Source: Pollutimonas nitritireducens (GTDB taxonomy: Bacteria > Pseudomonadota > Gammaproteobacteria > Burkholderiales > Burkholderiaceae_B). Taken from it: 64,000 nucleotides of DNA. The notes under the pieces are model-generated. The model saw nothing but the letters and a program-made list of their open reading frames with translations, had not been told where the DNA came from and made no database searches. The position numbers and the translations under genes are program-made. The stretch is taken from contig NZ_PDNV01000004.1 in NCBI RefSeq assembly GCF_002849615.1, positions 297,939-361,938 of the forward strand, written 5' to 3'. Of the stretch, positions 36,253 to 44,705 are shown piece after piece (positions within the stretch are counted from its first letter, which is position 1; each line of letters begins with the position of its first letter).

Positions 36253-37431
36253 CTAAAACGACCGGTGCATACCCAGTACATGCTGCCCAACATAAGAGAG
36301 AATCAGGTTTGTCGATATAGGTGCGATTTGCAGCAGACGTGCTTCCCGCCACTTGCGCTCCACATGGTATTCACTCGCGAATCCGAATCCGCCATGCGTT
36401 TGCAGGCAAGCTTCACCTGCATGCCACGAGGCTTCCGACGCCAGCAGCTTGCCGATATTGGCGTCCTCTCCACATGGCTTACCCTGCTCGAATAGCGTTG
36501 CGGCTTTGCGCAGCACCAGATCGGCCGCGCGCATCTCCGTGTAAGCCCGGGCGATTGGAAACTGGATGCCCTGGTTCATGCTGATGGGACGATCGAACAC
36601 TTGGCGTTCGTTGGCATATTTCACAGCGGTGTCAATAAACCAACGCGCGTCGCCTATCGCTTCTGATGCGACCAGGATGCGCTCCGCGTTCATGCCATCC
36701 AGGATGTAACGGAAGCCTTTTCCCTCCTCACCGATCAAGCTGTCCGCAGGTATTTTGAGATTGTCGAAAAACACTTCCGTGGCGTTGTGATTCACCATCG
36801 CCTTCAGCGGTCGTATTTCAAGCCCCTTGCCTATCAGCCCACGCATATCCACGAGGAACACTGACAGCCCATCGCTCTTCTTCTGAACCTGGTCGTAAGG
36901 AGTGGTCCGGGCAAGCAATAGCATGAGATCGGATTGCAGTGCGCGCGACGTCCACACCTTCTGTCCGTTGATAATGTAGTGATCGCCCTGGCGTTCTGCA
37001 CGGGTTTTGAGCTTGGTCGTGTCTGTGCCACTGGTGGGTTCCGTTACACCGAAAGCCTGAAGGCGAAGTTCCCCATTGGCGATCTTGGGGAGGTACATTT
37101 GCTTTTGTTCGTCGGAGCCATGGCGCAGGAGTGTTCCCATCGTATACATCTGGGCATGGCATGCTCCGGCATTGCAACCCGAGGCATGGATTTCCTCAAG
37201 GATGACAGCGGCGGCCCTTAGCTGCATTCCGCTCCCACCGTACTCCTCCGGTATGAGTGCCCCCAGAAATCCTGAATCCGTCAGGGCCCGCACAAATGCC
37301 TCCGGATACTCGCGCCGTTCGTCTAACTCGTTCCAGTAGGTACCGGGGAAGTCGGCGCAAATCCTTTTTACGCTCTCGCGGATGTCAGTGTAATCATCGC
37401 CCACTTCCATCATGGTCAGTTCTGTGGTCAT
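36253..37431 (-). CDS. Acyl-CoA dehydrogenase
   Basis: 392 residues from the ATG at 37431, with AGAGGAA upstream; an ATG at 37455 is also in frame. FAD region AFGVTEPTSGTDTTKLKT and INGQKVWTSRA, and C-terminal LQTHGGFGFASEYHVERKWREAR are clear. The usual catalytic Glu of the EGTS motif is missing (segment reads IAPIST), so the base may lie on another helix, as in isovaleryl-CoA dehydrogenase. Would introduce a 2,3 double bond for the hydratase encoded in the same operon. Confidence 0.92.
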   Translation of the reverse strand: MTTELTMMEVGDDYTDIRESVKRICADFPGTYWNELDERREYPEAFVRALTDSGFLGALIPEEYGGSGMQLRAAAVILEEIHASGCNAGACHAQMYTMGTLLRHGSDEQKQMYLPKIANGELRLQAFGVTEPTSGTDTTKLKTRAERQGDHYIINGQKVWTSRALQSDLMLLLARTTPYDQVQKKSDGLSVFLVDMRGLIGKGLEIRPLKAMVNHNATEVFFDNLKIPADSLIGEEGKGFRYILDGMNAERILVASEAIGDARWFIDTAVKYANERQVFDRPISMNQGIQFPIARAYTEMRAADLVLRKAATLFEQGKPCGEDANIGKLLASEASWHAGEACLQTHGGFGFASEYHVERKWREARLLQIAPISTNLILSYVGQHVLGMHRSF

Positions 37432-37508
37432 TCTATATATTCCTCTATCCGGCACAACGGCTAACCGCCGAGTGCAGTGATGTTTTTGTATTCGAGCGGA
37501 GCTTGAAA

Positions 37509-38450
37509 CTAAGCAGCGGCGCTGGCTGTCGCTGGGGAGAAACCGCGAGGCAGACCCGCTCGTGATATGGCACCATCCAGGCGCAGATTAGGCAGACTCT
37601 TGGTCACCACGTCGCGCACACCAATCAGCTTTTCAATGTCAATGCCGGTGCGCAAACCCATGGACTCGAGCATATACACTGCGTCTTCCATCACGATATT
37701 GCCACTGGCGCCCGGCGCGAATGGACAACCGCCCATCCCCCCAAGGGACGCATCGAAGTGCCTGACGCCTGTTTCCAGCGCCGCCGCCAAGTTGGCAAGT
37801 CCGGTACCTCGGGTGTCATGAAAGTGCGCGGCCACGGGTATGTCGCCGGCTTCAGCCAGCACTGCGCGGAATACCTGTTTGACCAATGCAGGGGCGGCAT
37901 AGCCCACCGTATCCGGGATAATGAGCTCGTCCGCGCCCGCTTCGAGTAAGGCGACCGTCCACCGCACGACTTCCGAAATCTCAATCTTGCCCTCATATGA
38001 GCAACCCAGCGCGGTTGCAAGACCACCGCATATCACCGGTCTTTTATGGGACGGGATTTCTCGAGCGCTTGCAACGATACTGCGGAACTCTTCGAGGGAC
38101 GTTTCACGGCTGCGACGAACATTTTTCTGGTTGTGGGTCTCGCTGACCGACATTACAAAGTTCAGCTTATGTACACCAAGTTCGAAACCGCGCTGGGCCC
38201 CTTTGATGTTCGGAATAAGGGCGGCGACTTTCAGCCCCACCACGCTCAGTGATTCACGTGTAACCGCTTCCGCGTCAGCGAATTGGGGCAATAGTTTAGG
38301 AGGCACATAGGATGTCACCTCGATCTCCGGCATTCCGGCATCTGCTTCAGCGCGTATCCACCGTAGCTTGTCCTCAGTTTCCACAAAGTCGGTTATTCCC
38401 TGGATTCCATCTCTCAGGCCCACCTCGCGCATCACTACATCTCGTTCCAC
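37509..38450 (-). CDS. Hydroxymethylglutaryl-CoA lyase-like enzyme
   Basis: 313 residues, a TIM barrel of the DRE-metallolyase type. EVGLRDGIQ near the N-terminus (catalytic Arg/Asp and metal Asp), HFHDTRGTGLAN (metal His pair) and GGMGGCPFAPGASGN, the HMG-CoA lyase signature with its catalytic Cys. The family splits 3-hydroxy-3-methyl-acyl-CoAs (HMG-CoA, citramalyl-like) into acetyl-CoA plus an oxoacid. It lies between the hydratase and the dehydrogenase genes, placing it as the final cleavage step of a branched-acid pathway. Confidence 0.92.
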   Translation of the reverse strand: MERDVVMREVGLRDGIQGITDFVETEDKLRWIRAEADAGMPEIEVTSYVPPKLLPQFADAEAVTRESLSVVGLKVAALIPNIKGAQRGFELGVHKLNFVMSVSETHNQKNVRRSRETSLEEFRSIVASAREIPSHKRPVICGGLATALGCSYEGKIEISEVVRWTVALLEAGADELIIPDTVGYAAPALVKQVFRAVLAEAGDIPVAAHFHDTRGTGLANLAAALETGVRHFDASLGGMGGCPFAPGASGNIVMEDAVYMLESMGLRTGIDIEKLIGVRDVVTKSLPNLRLDGAISRAGLPRGFSPATASAAA

Positions 38451-38478
38451 GTCTTTCTCCTGTTTTTACACTATATGT

Positions 38479-39282
38479 TTACTTGCCCTGAAAGATCGGC
38501 TTTCGCTTTTCGTTGAAGGCGAGTACGCCTTCAACGCGATCTTCTGTATCCACCAAATGGTTGTAGGCCTCGACTTCGAACCGCAGCGCAGTACGCAGTT
38601 CCATCTCCCCGCCGTAGCGGACAGACTTCTTGATTTGCCGTACCGAAAGTGGCGCATTCTCTGCAATGCGAGCCGCCGTGTCGAGCGCCCGCTCGACAGC
38701 CGTAGACCCATCACAAATTTGGCTTACCACCCCCCATTCCAAGGCCTGTTGTGCCGTGAACGGGGCTCCTGTCATTAAAATTTCCTTTGCACGCCGCTGC
38801 CCCACTGCTCGCGGCAGCAATTGGGTGCCTCCCGCGCCCGGCATGATGCCCAGCGTGACTTCTGTTAGTGCGAACCGGACGTCCAGGTCGGCGTAAATGA
38901 AATCGCAAGATAGAGCCAGCTCTAATCCGCCGGCATAGGCATGCCCATTAACCGCTGCAATGACCGGCAACGGCATATCGATGAGAGTCCAATACATACG
39001 CTCGAACAATTCGTGCTGCCGTTGCCACGTACTCTTGCTCATACCATTACGCTCTTTCAGGTCGCCACCCGCGCAAAAGATACGATTGCCGCTACCTGTA
39101 AGGACAACGCAGCGATAGTCTTCACTATCCGCGGTCAGTCGATTCCATAGATTCAGCAGATCGTGGCCCATCTGGGTACTGATCGCATTGCCAGATGCGG
39201 GCCGATTAAGAGTGACCTGCAAGACATGGGCGCGAGGTCTTGCCAGCTCGATGGTGTCGTAGTGTTGGTCAACTAGGGACAT
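38479..39282 (-). CDS. Enoyl-CoA hydratase
   Basis: 267 residues from the ATG at 39282, overlapping the end of the CoA-transferase gene by 14 bases. Both catalytic Glu of classical hydratases are present (AGGLELALSCD and LTEVTLGIMPGAGG), unlike the crotonase at 3611. Adds water to a 2-enoyl-CoA. Second gene of the CoA operon, followed by the HMG-CoA-lyase-like gene after 28 bases. Confidence 0.92.
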   Translation of the reverse strand: MSLVDQHYDTIELARPRAHVLQVTLNRPASGNAISTQMGHDLLNLWNRLTADSEDYRCVVLTGSGNRIFCAGGDLKERNGMSKSTWQRQHELFERMYWTLIDMPLPVIAAVNGHAYAGGLELALSCDFIYADLDVRFALTEVTLGIMPGAGGTQLLPRAVGQRRAKEILMTGAPFTAQQALEWGVVSQICDGSTAVERALDTAARIAENAPLSVRQIKKSVRYGGEMELRTALRFEVEAYNHLVDTEDRVEGVLAFNEKRKPIFQGK

Positions 39283-40477
39283 TGTTGCGTACCTGTAGTA
39301 TCGATAAATAAGGGTCAAGGATGGAGGAAGTGTCCGCACCTAGAACTGGCGATGCACTTCTGGGAACGGGGCGATGCCCGTCATAGCTGATAGGCAATCC
39401 GAGGACGGGCATCGAACAACCGGGAAGAGTCTGGATTAGACCAAGCGCGGCCGTTTGTGGATGCTCGAGCATCTGCATCACAGTATTGACCGGCGCTGCA
39501 GGAATACCCGCCGCCTCCATGGAAGCCATCCATTCGGACGTAGATTTAGTCGCAAAAATGGGATCGAGCAATCCATACAATTCGGCTTGATGCAAAACTC
39601 GCGCCGGGTTGTCACAAAACCGCTTATCATCAGCCCATTCTGCGCGACTTAGGGCGACAGCCAGTTTGCGAAACAGGCTATCACTGCCTGCGGCGACCAC
39701 CACTTCGCCATCAGTGGTGGTATAGGCCTTATAGGGAACGATGCTGGCCGCGCCGGAGCCGTACCGGCCGGGCGAAATGCCGGTAACCGAGGCCTGAGCG
39801 GCGATGATCGACATCCATGTGGCTGATGTCTCGAAAAGCGAGACATCGACAAGCGAACCCTGCCCAGTCGCGACGCGAGACTGTAGAGCGCTGAGAATCG
39901 CTATTACGGCCCACATTCCGGTGCCCATATCGACGATAGACGAGGCAACCCGCACCGACGGCCGCCCTTCCTCCCCGGTGGTGCTCATGATCCCGCCGAA
40001 CGCCTGCATGAGCGGGTCATAGCCGGGGCGGTCCTTCAGTGGCCCCTTGCTGCCGAACGCGCCCATGTTGCAGTACACAAGAGACGCTTTGCGGGCACGC
40101 AACGATTTCGCGTCCAACCCTAGATCGTCTACCTGGCCCGGGCGTAAATTTTGAATAACGACATCGACCTCGGCGTCAATAAAGTGGATAAGTGCATCGA
40201 CTTGGTCGGCGTCACGCAGTGAGCATATGATCGACTGTTTGTTCCGGTTGAGCGCCTGGAATATCGCAGAGGTTTCATCTATGAACGGTGGCCCCCATCC
40301 GCGCGCATCATCGCCGCTGGGCTTTTCTACTTTCACTACCCGTGCGCCTAAATCCGCCAGAATCTGGCCTGCGAACGGTGCGGCAACACTATGCCCGAGT
40401 TCGAGTACGGTGAGATCGCGATAAGGCAGCTCCAAGGTGTCGGCGGCCGAATGGGGAGGTTGCTCGCATGGTTCCAT
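39269..40477 (-). CDS. Class III CoA-transferase (CaiB/BaiF family)
   Basis: 402 residues from the ATG at 40477, with GAGAA ahead; the frame is open to 40549 but that part overlaps the promoter. Marks: LTVLELGHSVAAPFAGQILADLGARVVKVEKP, and VDMGTGMW with the likely catalytic Asp. First gene of a six-gene minus-strand operon that reads: CoA-transferase, hydratase, HMG-CoA-lyase-like, acyl-CoA dehydrogenase, MmgE/PrpD, ligase. It diverges from a Bug receptor gene across a region with a strong palindrome. Confidence 0.92.
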   Translation of the reverse strand: MEPCEQPPHSAADTLELPYRDLTVLELGHSVAAPFAGQILADLGARVVKVEKPSGDDARGWGPPFIDETSAIFQALNRNKQSIICSLRDADQVDALIHFIDAEVDVVIQNLRPGQVDDLGLDAKSLRARKASLVYCNMGAFGSKGPLKDRPGYDPLMQAFGGIMSTTGEEGRPSVRVASSIVDMGTGMWAVIAILSALQSRVATGQGSLVDVSLFETSATWMSIIAAQASVTGISPGRYGSGAASIVPYKAYTTTDGEVVVAAGSDSLFRKLAVALSRAEWADDKRFCDNPARVLHQAELYGLLDPIFATKSTSEWMASMEAAGIPAAPVNTVMQMLEHPQTAALGLIQTLPGCSMPVLGLPISYDGHRPVPRSASPVLGADTSSILDPYLSILQVRNNVPS

Positions 40478-40495
40478 GTCTTTCTCATTTTGATT

Positions 40496-40535
40496 TGTAC
40501 GTATATACTTTACACGAACTTGATTTATACGTACA
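40496..40535. promoter_or_regulatory. Divergent promoter with a 10-bp inverted repeat and a HutC-type GntR site
   Basis: TGTACGTATA (40496-40505) and TATACGTACA (40526-40535) are exact complements 20 bases apart. Overlapping the left arm is GTATATAC (40501-40508), which fits the GTMTAKAC core reported for HutC-subfamily GntR sites. A HutC-type GntR gene lies 2 kb downstream (42568-43314) and is the obvious candidate to bind here and control both divergent units. Confidence 0.55.
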
Positions 40536-40572
40536 TTACAATCTGCCATTCAAAACACATAGGAGACAACAA

Positions 40573-41535
40573 ATGAAGTTCATGCAAATCGCAGCCCTTG
40601 CCGCCATGACTTGGTGGGGGAGCCAAGCTGCAGCGGCCTACCCAGACCACCCCATCAAAGTGGTCGTCCCGTTTCCGGCCGGACAAACGACAGATATCCT
40701 GGCACGCGCGATGGCGGACGAAATGGCCAAAGTTGTCGGCCAGCCCATCTACATCGAAAACAAAGGCGGTGCTGGCGGCATTATTGGAATCGAGGCGGCC
40801 AAGCGCGCTCCTAACGACGGATATACCGTGTTGATCGCATCCAGCGGCCCTTTAGCCATCAATCCGAACCTGTACAAAGACATTCCATATCAGACAATGG
40901 AAGACTTCGAGCCGGTTGCGATGATTCTGGAGGTGCCTCAGTTTCTGGTTGCCCGAAGCGACTTCCCGGCCAAGAATCTCAACGAACTCATTGAGTTGGT
41001 AAAAAAGAATCCCGAAAAGTATAACTACGCGTCGGGCGGCGTCGGACTCACCAATCACCTCACCATGGAGATGCTCAAGAACCAGACCGGCATGGAAATC
41101 CGGCACATCCCCTACCGAGGAGCGACCGCCGCGCTGACAGGCCTAATTGGCGGTGATACCCAGATGATGTTCGAGTCCGGCCCTGCCATCATGTCGCATG
41201 TGGAAGCGGGGCGACTCAAAATCTTCGCTGTCGGCAGCAAAAAGGGCTCTCCGCGCTTTCCGGACGTAAAGAGCGTTCATGAGGCCGGCGTCGATGGCTT
41301 CGATGCCGCAACATGGATGGCGGTCATGGTTCCAAAAGGGACATCGCCAGAAATCATTCAGACGCTCAATCGCGTCACGAATGAAGTGCTCCAGCTGCCG
41401 TCCGTGCAAGAGAAGTTCACGGCGGTCACGGCAACAGCGCGTATTGCCACAGTGGAAGAGACCCGAGAATTTCTGACGCGTGAGCTCGCCCTCTGGAAAG
41501 AAACCATCGATAAAGGAAATATAAAACCCGAATGA
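40573..41535 (+). CDS. Bug/TctC-type periplasmic solute-binding protein
   Basis: 320 residues from the ATG at 40573, with AGGAGA 6 bases upstream. Signal peptide ending WGSQAAAAYP, then HPIKVVVPFPAGQTTDILAR, IENKGGAGGIIGIEA and APNDGYTVLIASSG. It diverges from the six-gene CoA operon and precedes an FAH hydrolase, so it probably captures the acid that the CoA operon degrades. Confidence 0.93.
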   Translation: MKFMQIAALAAMTWWGSQAAAAYPDHPIKVVVPFPAGQTTDILARAMADEMAKVVGQPIYIENKGGAGGIIGIEAAKRAPNDGYTVLIASSGPLAINPNLYKDIPYQTMEDFEPVAMILEVPQFLVARSDFPAKNLNELIELVKKNPEKYNYASGGVGLTNHLTMEMLKNQTGMEIRHIPYRGATAALTGLIGGDTQMMFESGPAIMSHVEAGRLKIFAVGSKKGSPRFPDVKSVHEAGVDGFDAATWMAVMVPKGTSPEIIQTLNRVTNEVLQLPSVQEKFTAVTATARIATVEETREFLTRELALWKETIDKGNIKPE

Positions 41536-41544
41536 TTGAAGGAT

Positions 41545-41578
41545 AAAAGGGTCCGACGCGTGGGCGGCGGCCTCTTTT
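41545..41578 (+). terminator. Imperfect hairpin between receptor and FAH genes
   Basis: AAAAGGGTCCG (41545-41555) can pair with CGGCCTCTTTT (about 41568-41578) apart from one mismatch and one G-U pair, followed by T-rich sequence. It may reduce read-through so that the receptor is made in excess over the downstream enzyme, as is common for binding-protein genes. Confidence 0.4.
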
Positions 41579-41600
41579 CTTTGTATAACCAGGAGCAGAA

Positions 41601-42449
41601 ATGAAGTTGTTGAGGTTTGGAGAGAAAGGTCGTGAGAAAGCAGGCGCCATACACACGGATGGTTCGATACGGGATATTTCTTCGTTCGTCTCTGATATTC
41701 AAGCTCCGGAACTGAACGCGGCGTTGTTAGAGCGCCTGAAAGGCATCGATCTGGCATCCATGCCAGTTGTGAAAGCGCCTGTCAGGATCGCCGAACCGGT
41801 TGGTGGCATTCGAAAGTTCATTGCCATTGGCCTGAATTTCTATGATCATGCCAAAGAGGTTGGTGCGCCCATCCCCGAAGAGCCGGTCATCTTTATGAAG
41901 GCAAGCAGCTGTATTCAAGGGCCGAATGACCCGGTCGTCATTCCGCGCGGAGCGAGTAAGGTCGATTGGGAAGCGGAGCTAGGTATCGTGATCGGCACCC
42001 GTGCCCGCTATGTCCCGCTAGACGAAGCGCTCAATTATGTCGCCGGGTACTGCATTGTGAATGACGTCAGCGAGCGCAGTTACCAAATGGAGCGCGGCGG
42101 CACCTGGGATAAGGGCAAGGGATGCGATACGTTCGGACCGATAGGGCCGTGGCTGGTAACGGCCGATGAGATTGACGATCCGCAATCGCTCGATGTCTCG
42201 CTACTTGTTAATGGCGAGGCCATGCAATCCGGCAACACACGCACGATGATCTTTGACGTCAAAAAAATCGTCAGCTATGTGAGCGAATTCATGACACTTG
42301 AGCCGGGCGACGTCATTACGACGGGCACACCGCCAGGCGTCGGGTTAGGTATGACGCCACCCCGTTTCTTACAACCAGGCGACGTCATGACGGTGAGCAT
42401 TTCAGGGCTTGGAGAGCAGCGACAGCAAGTCGTTGCTTTCGAACGTTGA
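41601..42449 (+). CDS. Fumarylacetoacetate hydrolase family protein
   Basis: 282 residues. The FAH C-terminal fold is recognised by KVDWEAELGIVIG (metal Glu residues), IVNDVSERSYQ (metal Asp), KGKGCDTFGPIGPW and VITTGTPPGVGLG. Members hydrolyse C-C bonds of 1,3-dioxo acids, or act as decarboxylases or ureidoglycolate lyases; this short form is of the aromatic-ring-cleavage product type by general resemblance. It follows the receptor gene by 65 bases. Confidence 0.92.
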   Translation: MKLLRFGEKGREKAGAIHTDGSIRDISSFVSDIQAPELNAALLERLKGIDLASMPVVKAPVRIAEPVGGIRKFIAIGLNFYDHAKEVGAPIPEEPVIFMKASSCIQGPNDPVVIPRGASKVDWEAELGIVIGTRARYVPLDEALNYVAGYCIVNDVSERSYQMERGGTWDKGKGCDTFGPIGPWLVTADEIDDPQSLDVSLLVNGEAMQSGNTRTMIFDVKKIVSYVSEFMTLEPGDVITTGTPPGVGLGMTPPRFLQPGDVMTVSISGLGEQRQQVVAFER

Positions 42450-42567
42450 ACGCTCGACAGCATAACGGTAGCCATAGAGGAAAAGCCGTAGCTTGAAGCG
42501 GTTCGACTGAGACTGAAGGAAGACTAGCCACTTCATTTCCATACTGGCGGCTTTTCTTCTGTCTCGT

Positions 42568-43314
42568 CTATTGGCTGACATGCTCCCATTGGGCAATGAG
42601 CTGGAAACGGTCACTCAGAAAATAGTTGTCCGAAAACGTCAGCATCCTGCCCGATTCGTCATAATATGCGCGCAGCAGACGCAATGCTGGCGCGCCCTGC
42701 TCGTTCCGTAGCGACCAGGGCGCTTCTTCCGGCATCAGCGCCGCCTCAATTTTTTGCCATACGCGCCGCACCGGCAAGCTAAACCTGCTTTCCAGCAGCT
42801 CAAAAACGCTGCCTCCTTCACGTTCGACGGCCTCGCCGACGCTTTCATGCTCGGGCAATACATATAGATTGGAAAATCCGATCGGTGTATCGCTATCGGC
42901 CCGCCAGCGGCAGCATACAAAGCGTATCCATTCACCCTCGACCTTAGCGTCCAGCTGTTTGGCAAGCGACTGCGGAACCTTCACTCGCGAACGCATCAGG
43001 ATGTTGAGCCGCGTCTGCGCCGTGTACTGGAGAACATCTTGAACATTGGCTACGCCAGCCATGAACTTCGACTTTGCTGACTCGCGTTTCGTCGATTTGA
43101 CGAAAGTTCCACGACGGGGGAACCTCTCCACCATGCCGGCATCCACTAAGCCGCGCAACGCCTCGCGAACGGTATGACGACTAACTTGATACTGTTCAGC
43201 AAACTCTTCTTCTCGCGGCATCAGTTGCCCGACTGCATACTTGCCGGAGCGAATATCTTCCTCAAGCAGGTTACGTAACTGTAAATAACGAGGTTCTGCT
43301 TTAGTCGGTTTCAT
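42568..43314 (-). CDS. GntR family regulator, HutC subfamily
   Basis: 248 residues. N-terminal winged helix (PREEEFAEQYQVSRHTVREALRGLVDAGMVERFPRRGTF) and a C-terminal UTRA ligand domain (about 95-240). Converges with the FAH gene. It is the only regulator next to the receptor/FAH and six-gene CoA units, and a sequence fitting HutC sites is present in their shared promoter region. Confidence 0.93.
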   Translation of the reverse strand: MKPTKAEPRYLQLRNLLEEDIRSGKYAVGQLMPREEEFAEQYQVSRHTVREALRGLVDAGMVERFPRRGTFVKSTKRESAKSKFMAGVANVQDVLQYTAQTRLNILMRSRVKVPQSLAKQLDAKVEGEWIRFVCCRWRADSDTPIGFSNLYVLPEHESVGEAVEREGGSVFELLESRFSLPVRRVWQKIEAALMPEEAPWSLRNEQGAPALRLLRAYYDESGRMLTFSDNYFLSDRFQLIAQWEHVSQ

Positions 43315-43611
43315 CTATTGGACACGGACTCTGTGGCGCTGTTGATGGGATTAAGTACGTTATTGTCGAAAGTTTTCGTGCCTAGCGAATATTTGTTCAG
43401 ACATATTATAGTAAACGCATTTTAGCGCTTCAGATGGAAGCAACAGTCAGGTTCAGCTGTGACCTTAACCGGGTTATGAAGTATCCGTGGCCGGGCCATT
43501 TACCAGCGCACTACGGTCTAGAAAACTTTCTGCGAAATTGGATGTGCAGTCATTTTCTTGGAGCCGTTTATGACGTTGCCAAGCCTGAATGCTGTCCATA
43601 CTCCATAGGGC
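43315..43611. other. Intergenic region upstream of the GntR gene
   Basis: About 300 bases. AAGTACGTTATT at 43353-43364 shares the GTACGT core with the 40496 palindrome and could be an autoregulatory site. A plus-strand open frame from 43434 runs into the LysR gene and is a shadow. No gene is supported. Confidence 0.4.
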
Positions 43612-44553
43612 TTAGCGCACTGACTGATATTTTGAGGCGACGTTCAGCCGTTTCCATTCGCATTCCAGCTGTTCAATTAGCGCTTCGCCAAATGGCGATT
43701 GACTACGTTCCTTGAGGGTGATCAGCCCTAGAACACGACTGATACGTGGTTGAACCAGCGGGCGAATCGAGAGGCCAATACTGAGCGCCTCAGCCAATGC
43801 ACCCTCTGGGACAATGGCAATGCCAACGCCGCTGGCGACGAACTGCAACATGGTTGTGAATTGTGTCACCGTAATGTCGTGGGAAAGATTTAACCCCGCA
43901 GTTATGGCTGTTGCATCGATCAACCGTCGGGTGCGGGAGTCGGAAGGCAGCGAAACCAACTGCTGGCCCTGCAAGGCACTCCAGGAAATCTGCCTGCGTC
44001 TTTCGAGTCGATGCCCCTTGGGCAAGACAACGTGAAAATACTGTTTGCTAAGCGGCTTCTGGGCAAAGATTGGTGCAATATCATCCAGATACGTTAGGCC
44101 GATGTCTGCGACACCCGATCTTACGTTCTCAATCACATTTCCGTGCACGCCTTCATAGATATGGAGGTCGACGCCAGGACGCTCCTGCTTATAGCGCGCC
44201 ACGATTGTGGGAAGTACGGTACAAGCGACTGACATCACTGACGAAATGACAACCTGGCCCCGTTGCTCGTTGGTTCGTTCCTGGACCGCTGTCAGGTATA
44301 TCTGTACGTCATTGAGCACACGCTCGGCTAAAGCGACGAACTCCTTGCCGGCATCGGTGATCTCCACCTTGCGTGTAGTGCGATTGAATAGCGTCAATCC
44401 CAGCAAGCCCTCGACACGTTGCACGGTTCGCGTGAGTACCGGCTGCGACATATGCAACGTGATTGCGGCTGCGTTGAAACTTCCGTAATCGGCTACTGCC
44501 TTAATCGCGAGCAGCTCCTTGGCGCTGAAATTGAGTCGGTCGGTATGGATCAT
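43612..44553 (-). CDS. LysR-type transcriptional regulator
   Basis: 313 residues from the ATG at 44553; a longer frame starts with TTG at 44601. Helix-turn-helix FNAAAITLHMSQPVLTRTVQRVEGLLG and a LysR effector domain of the CbbR/TcuR-like kind (general resemblance). It diverges from the CGSC-protein operon with about 150 bases between starts and should be its regulator. Confidence 0.93.
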   Translation of the reverse strand: MIHTDRLNFSAKELLAIKAVADYGSFNAAAITLHMSQPVLTRTVQRVEGLLGLTLFNRTTRKVEITDAGKEFVALAERVLNDVQIYLTAVQERTNEQRGQVVISSVMSVACTVLPTIVARYKQERPGVDLHIYEGVHGNVIENVRSGVADIGLTYLDDIAPIFAQKPLSKQYFHVVLPKGHRLERRRQISWSALQGQQLVSLPSDSRTRRLIDATAITAGLNLSHDITVTQFTTMLQFVASGVGIAIVPEGALAEALSIGLSIRPLVQPRISRVLGLITLKERSQSPFGEALIEQLECEWKRLNVASKYQSVR

Positions 44554-44629
44554 GGCGGGATAGGGAAATGACGAAGAAAAGGACACTATGCCACGCACCA
44601 AATTATTTATGTTTTTTTGACAATTATGA

Positions 44630-44643
44630 GAATCAATAGATTC
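44630..44643. promoter_or_regulatory. Short palindrome in the LysR/CGSC-operon divergent region
   Basis: GAATC-AATA-GATTC is a perfect inverted repeat in an AT-rich stretch 63 bases before the operon start at 44706. LysR proteins often use interrupted dyads of this kind. Weak evidence on its own. Confidence 0.35.
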
Positions 44644-44705
44644 GGATTGGCAATAATAACCGGTGTGCTTATGATGGACTCATCTTTTTAGTGCAGGAGT
44701 ACAAA

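Noticed and set aside
42477..42559. GAGGAAAAGCCG and CGGCTTTTCTTC as a terminator stem between FAH and GntR genes
   Set aside because: The arms are 59 bases apart and imperfect, so a functional hairpin is doubtful.
43434..43715. 93-codon plus-strand open frame
   Set aside because: Overlaps the LysR 3' end and has no ribosome site or recognisable domain.
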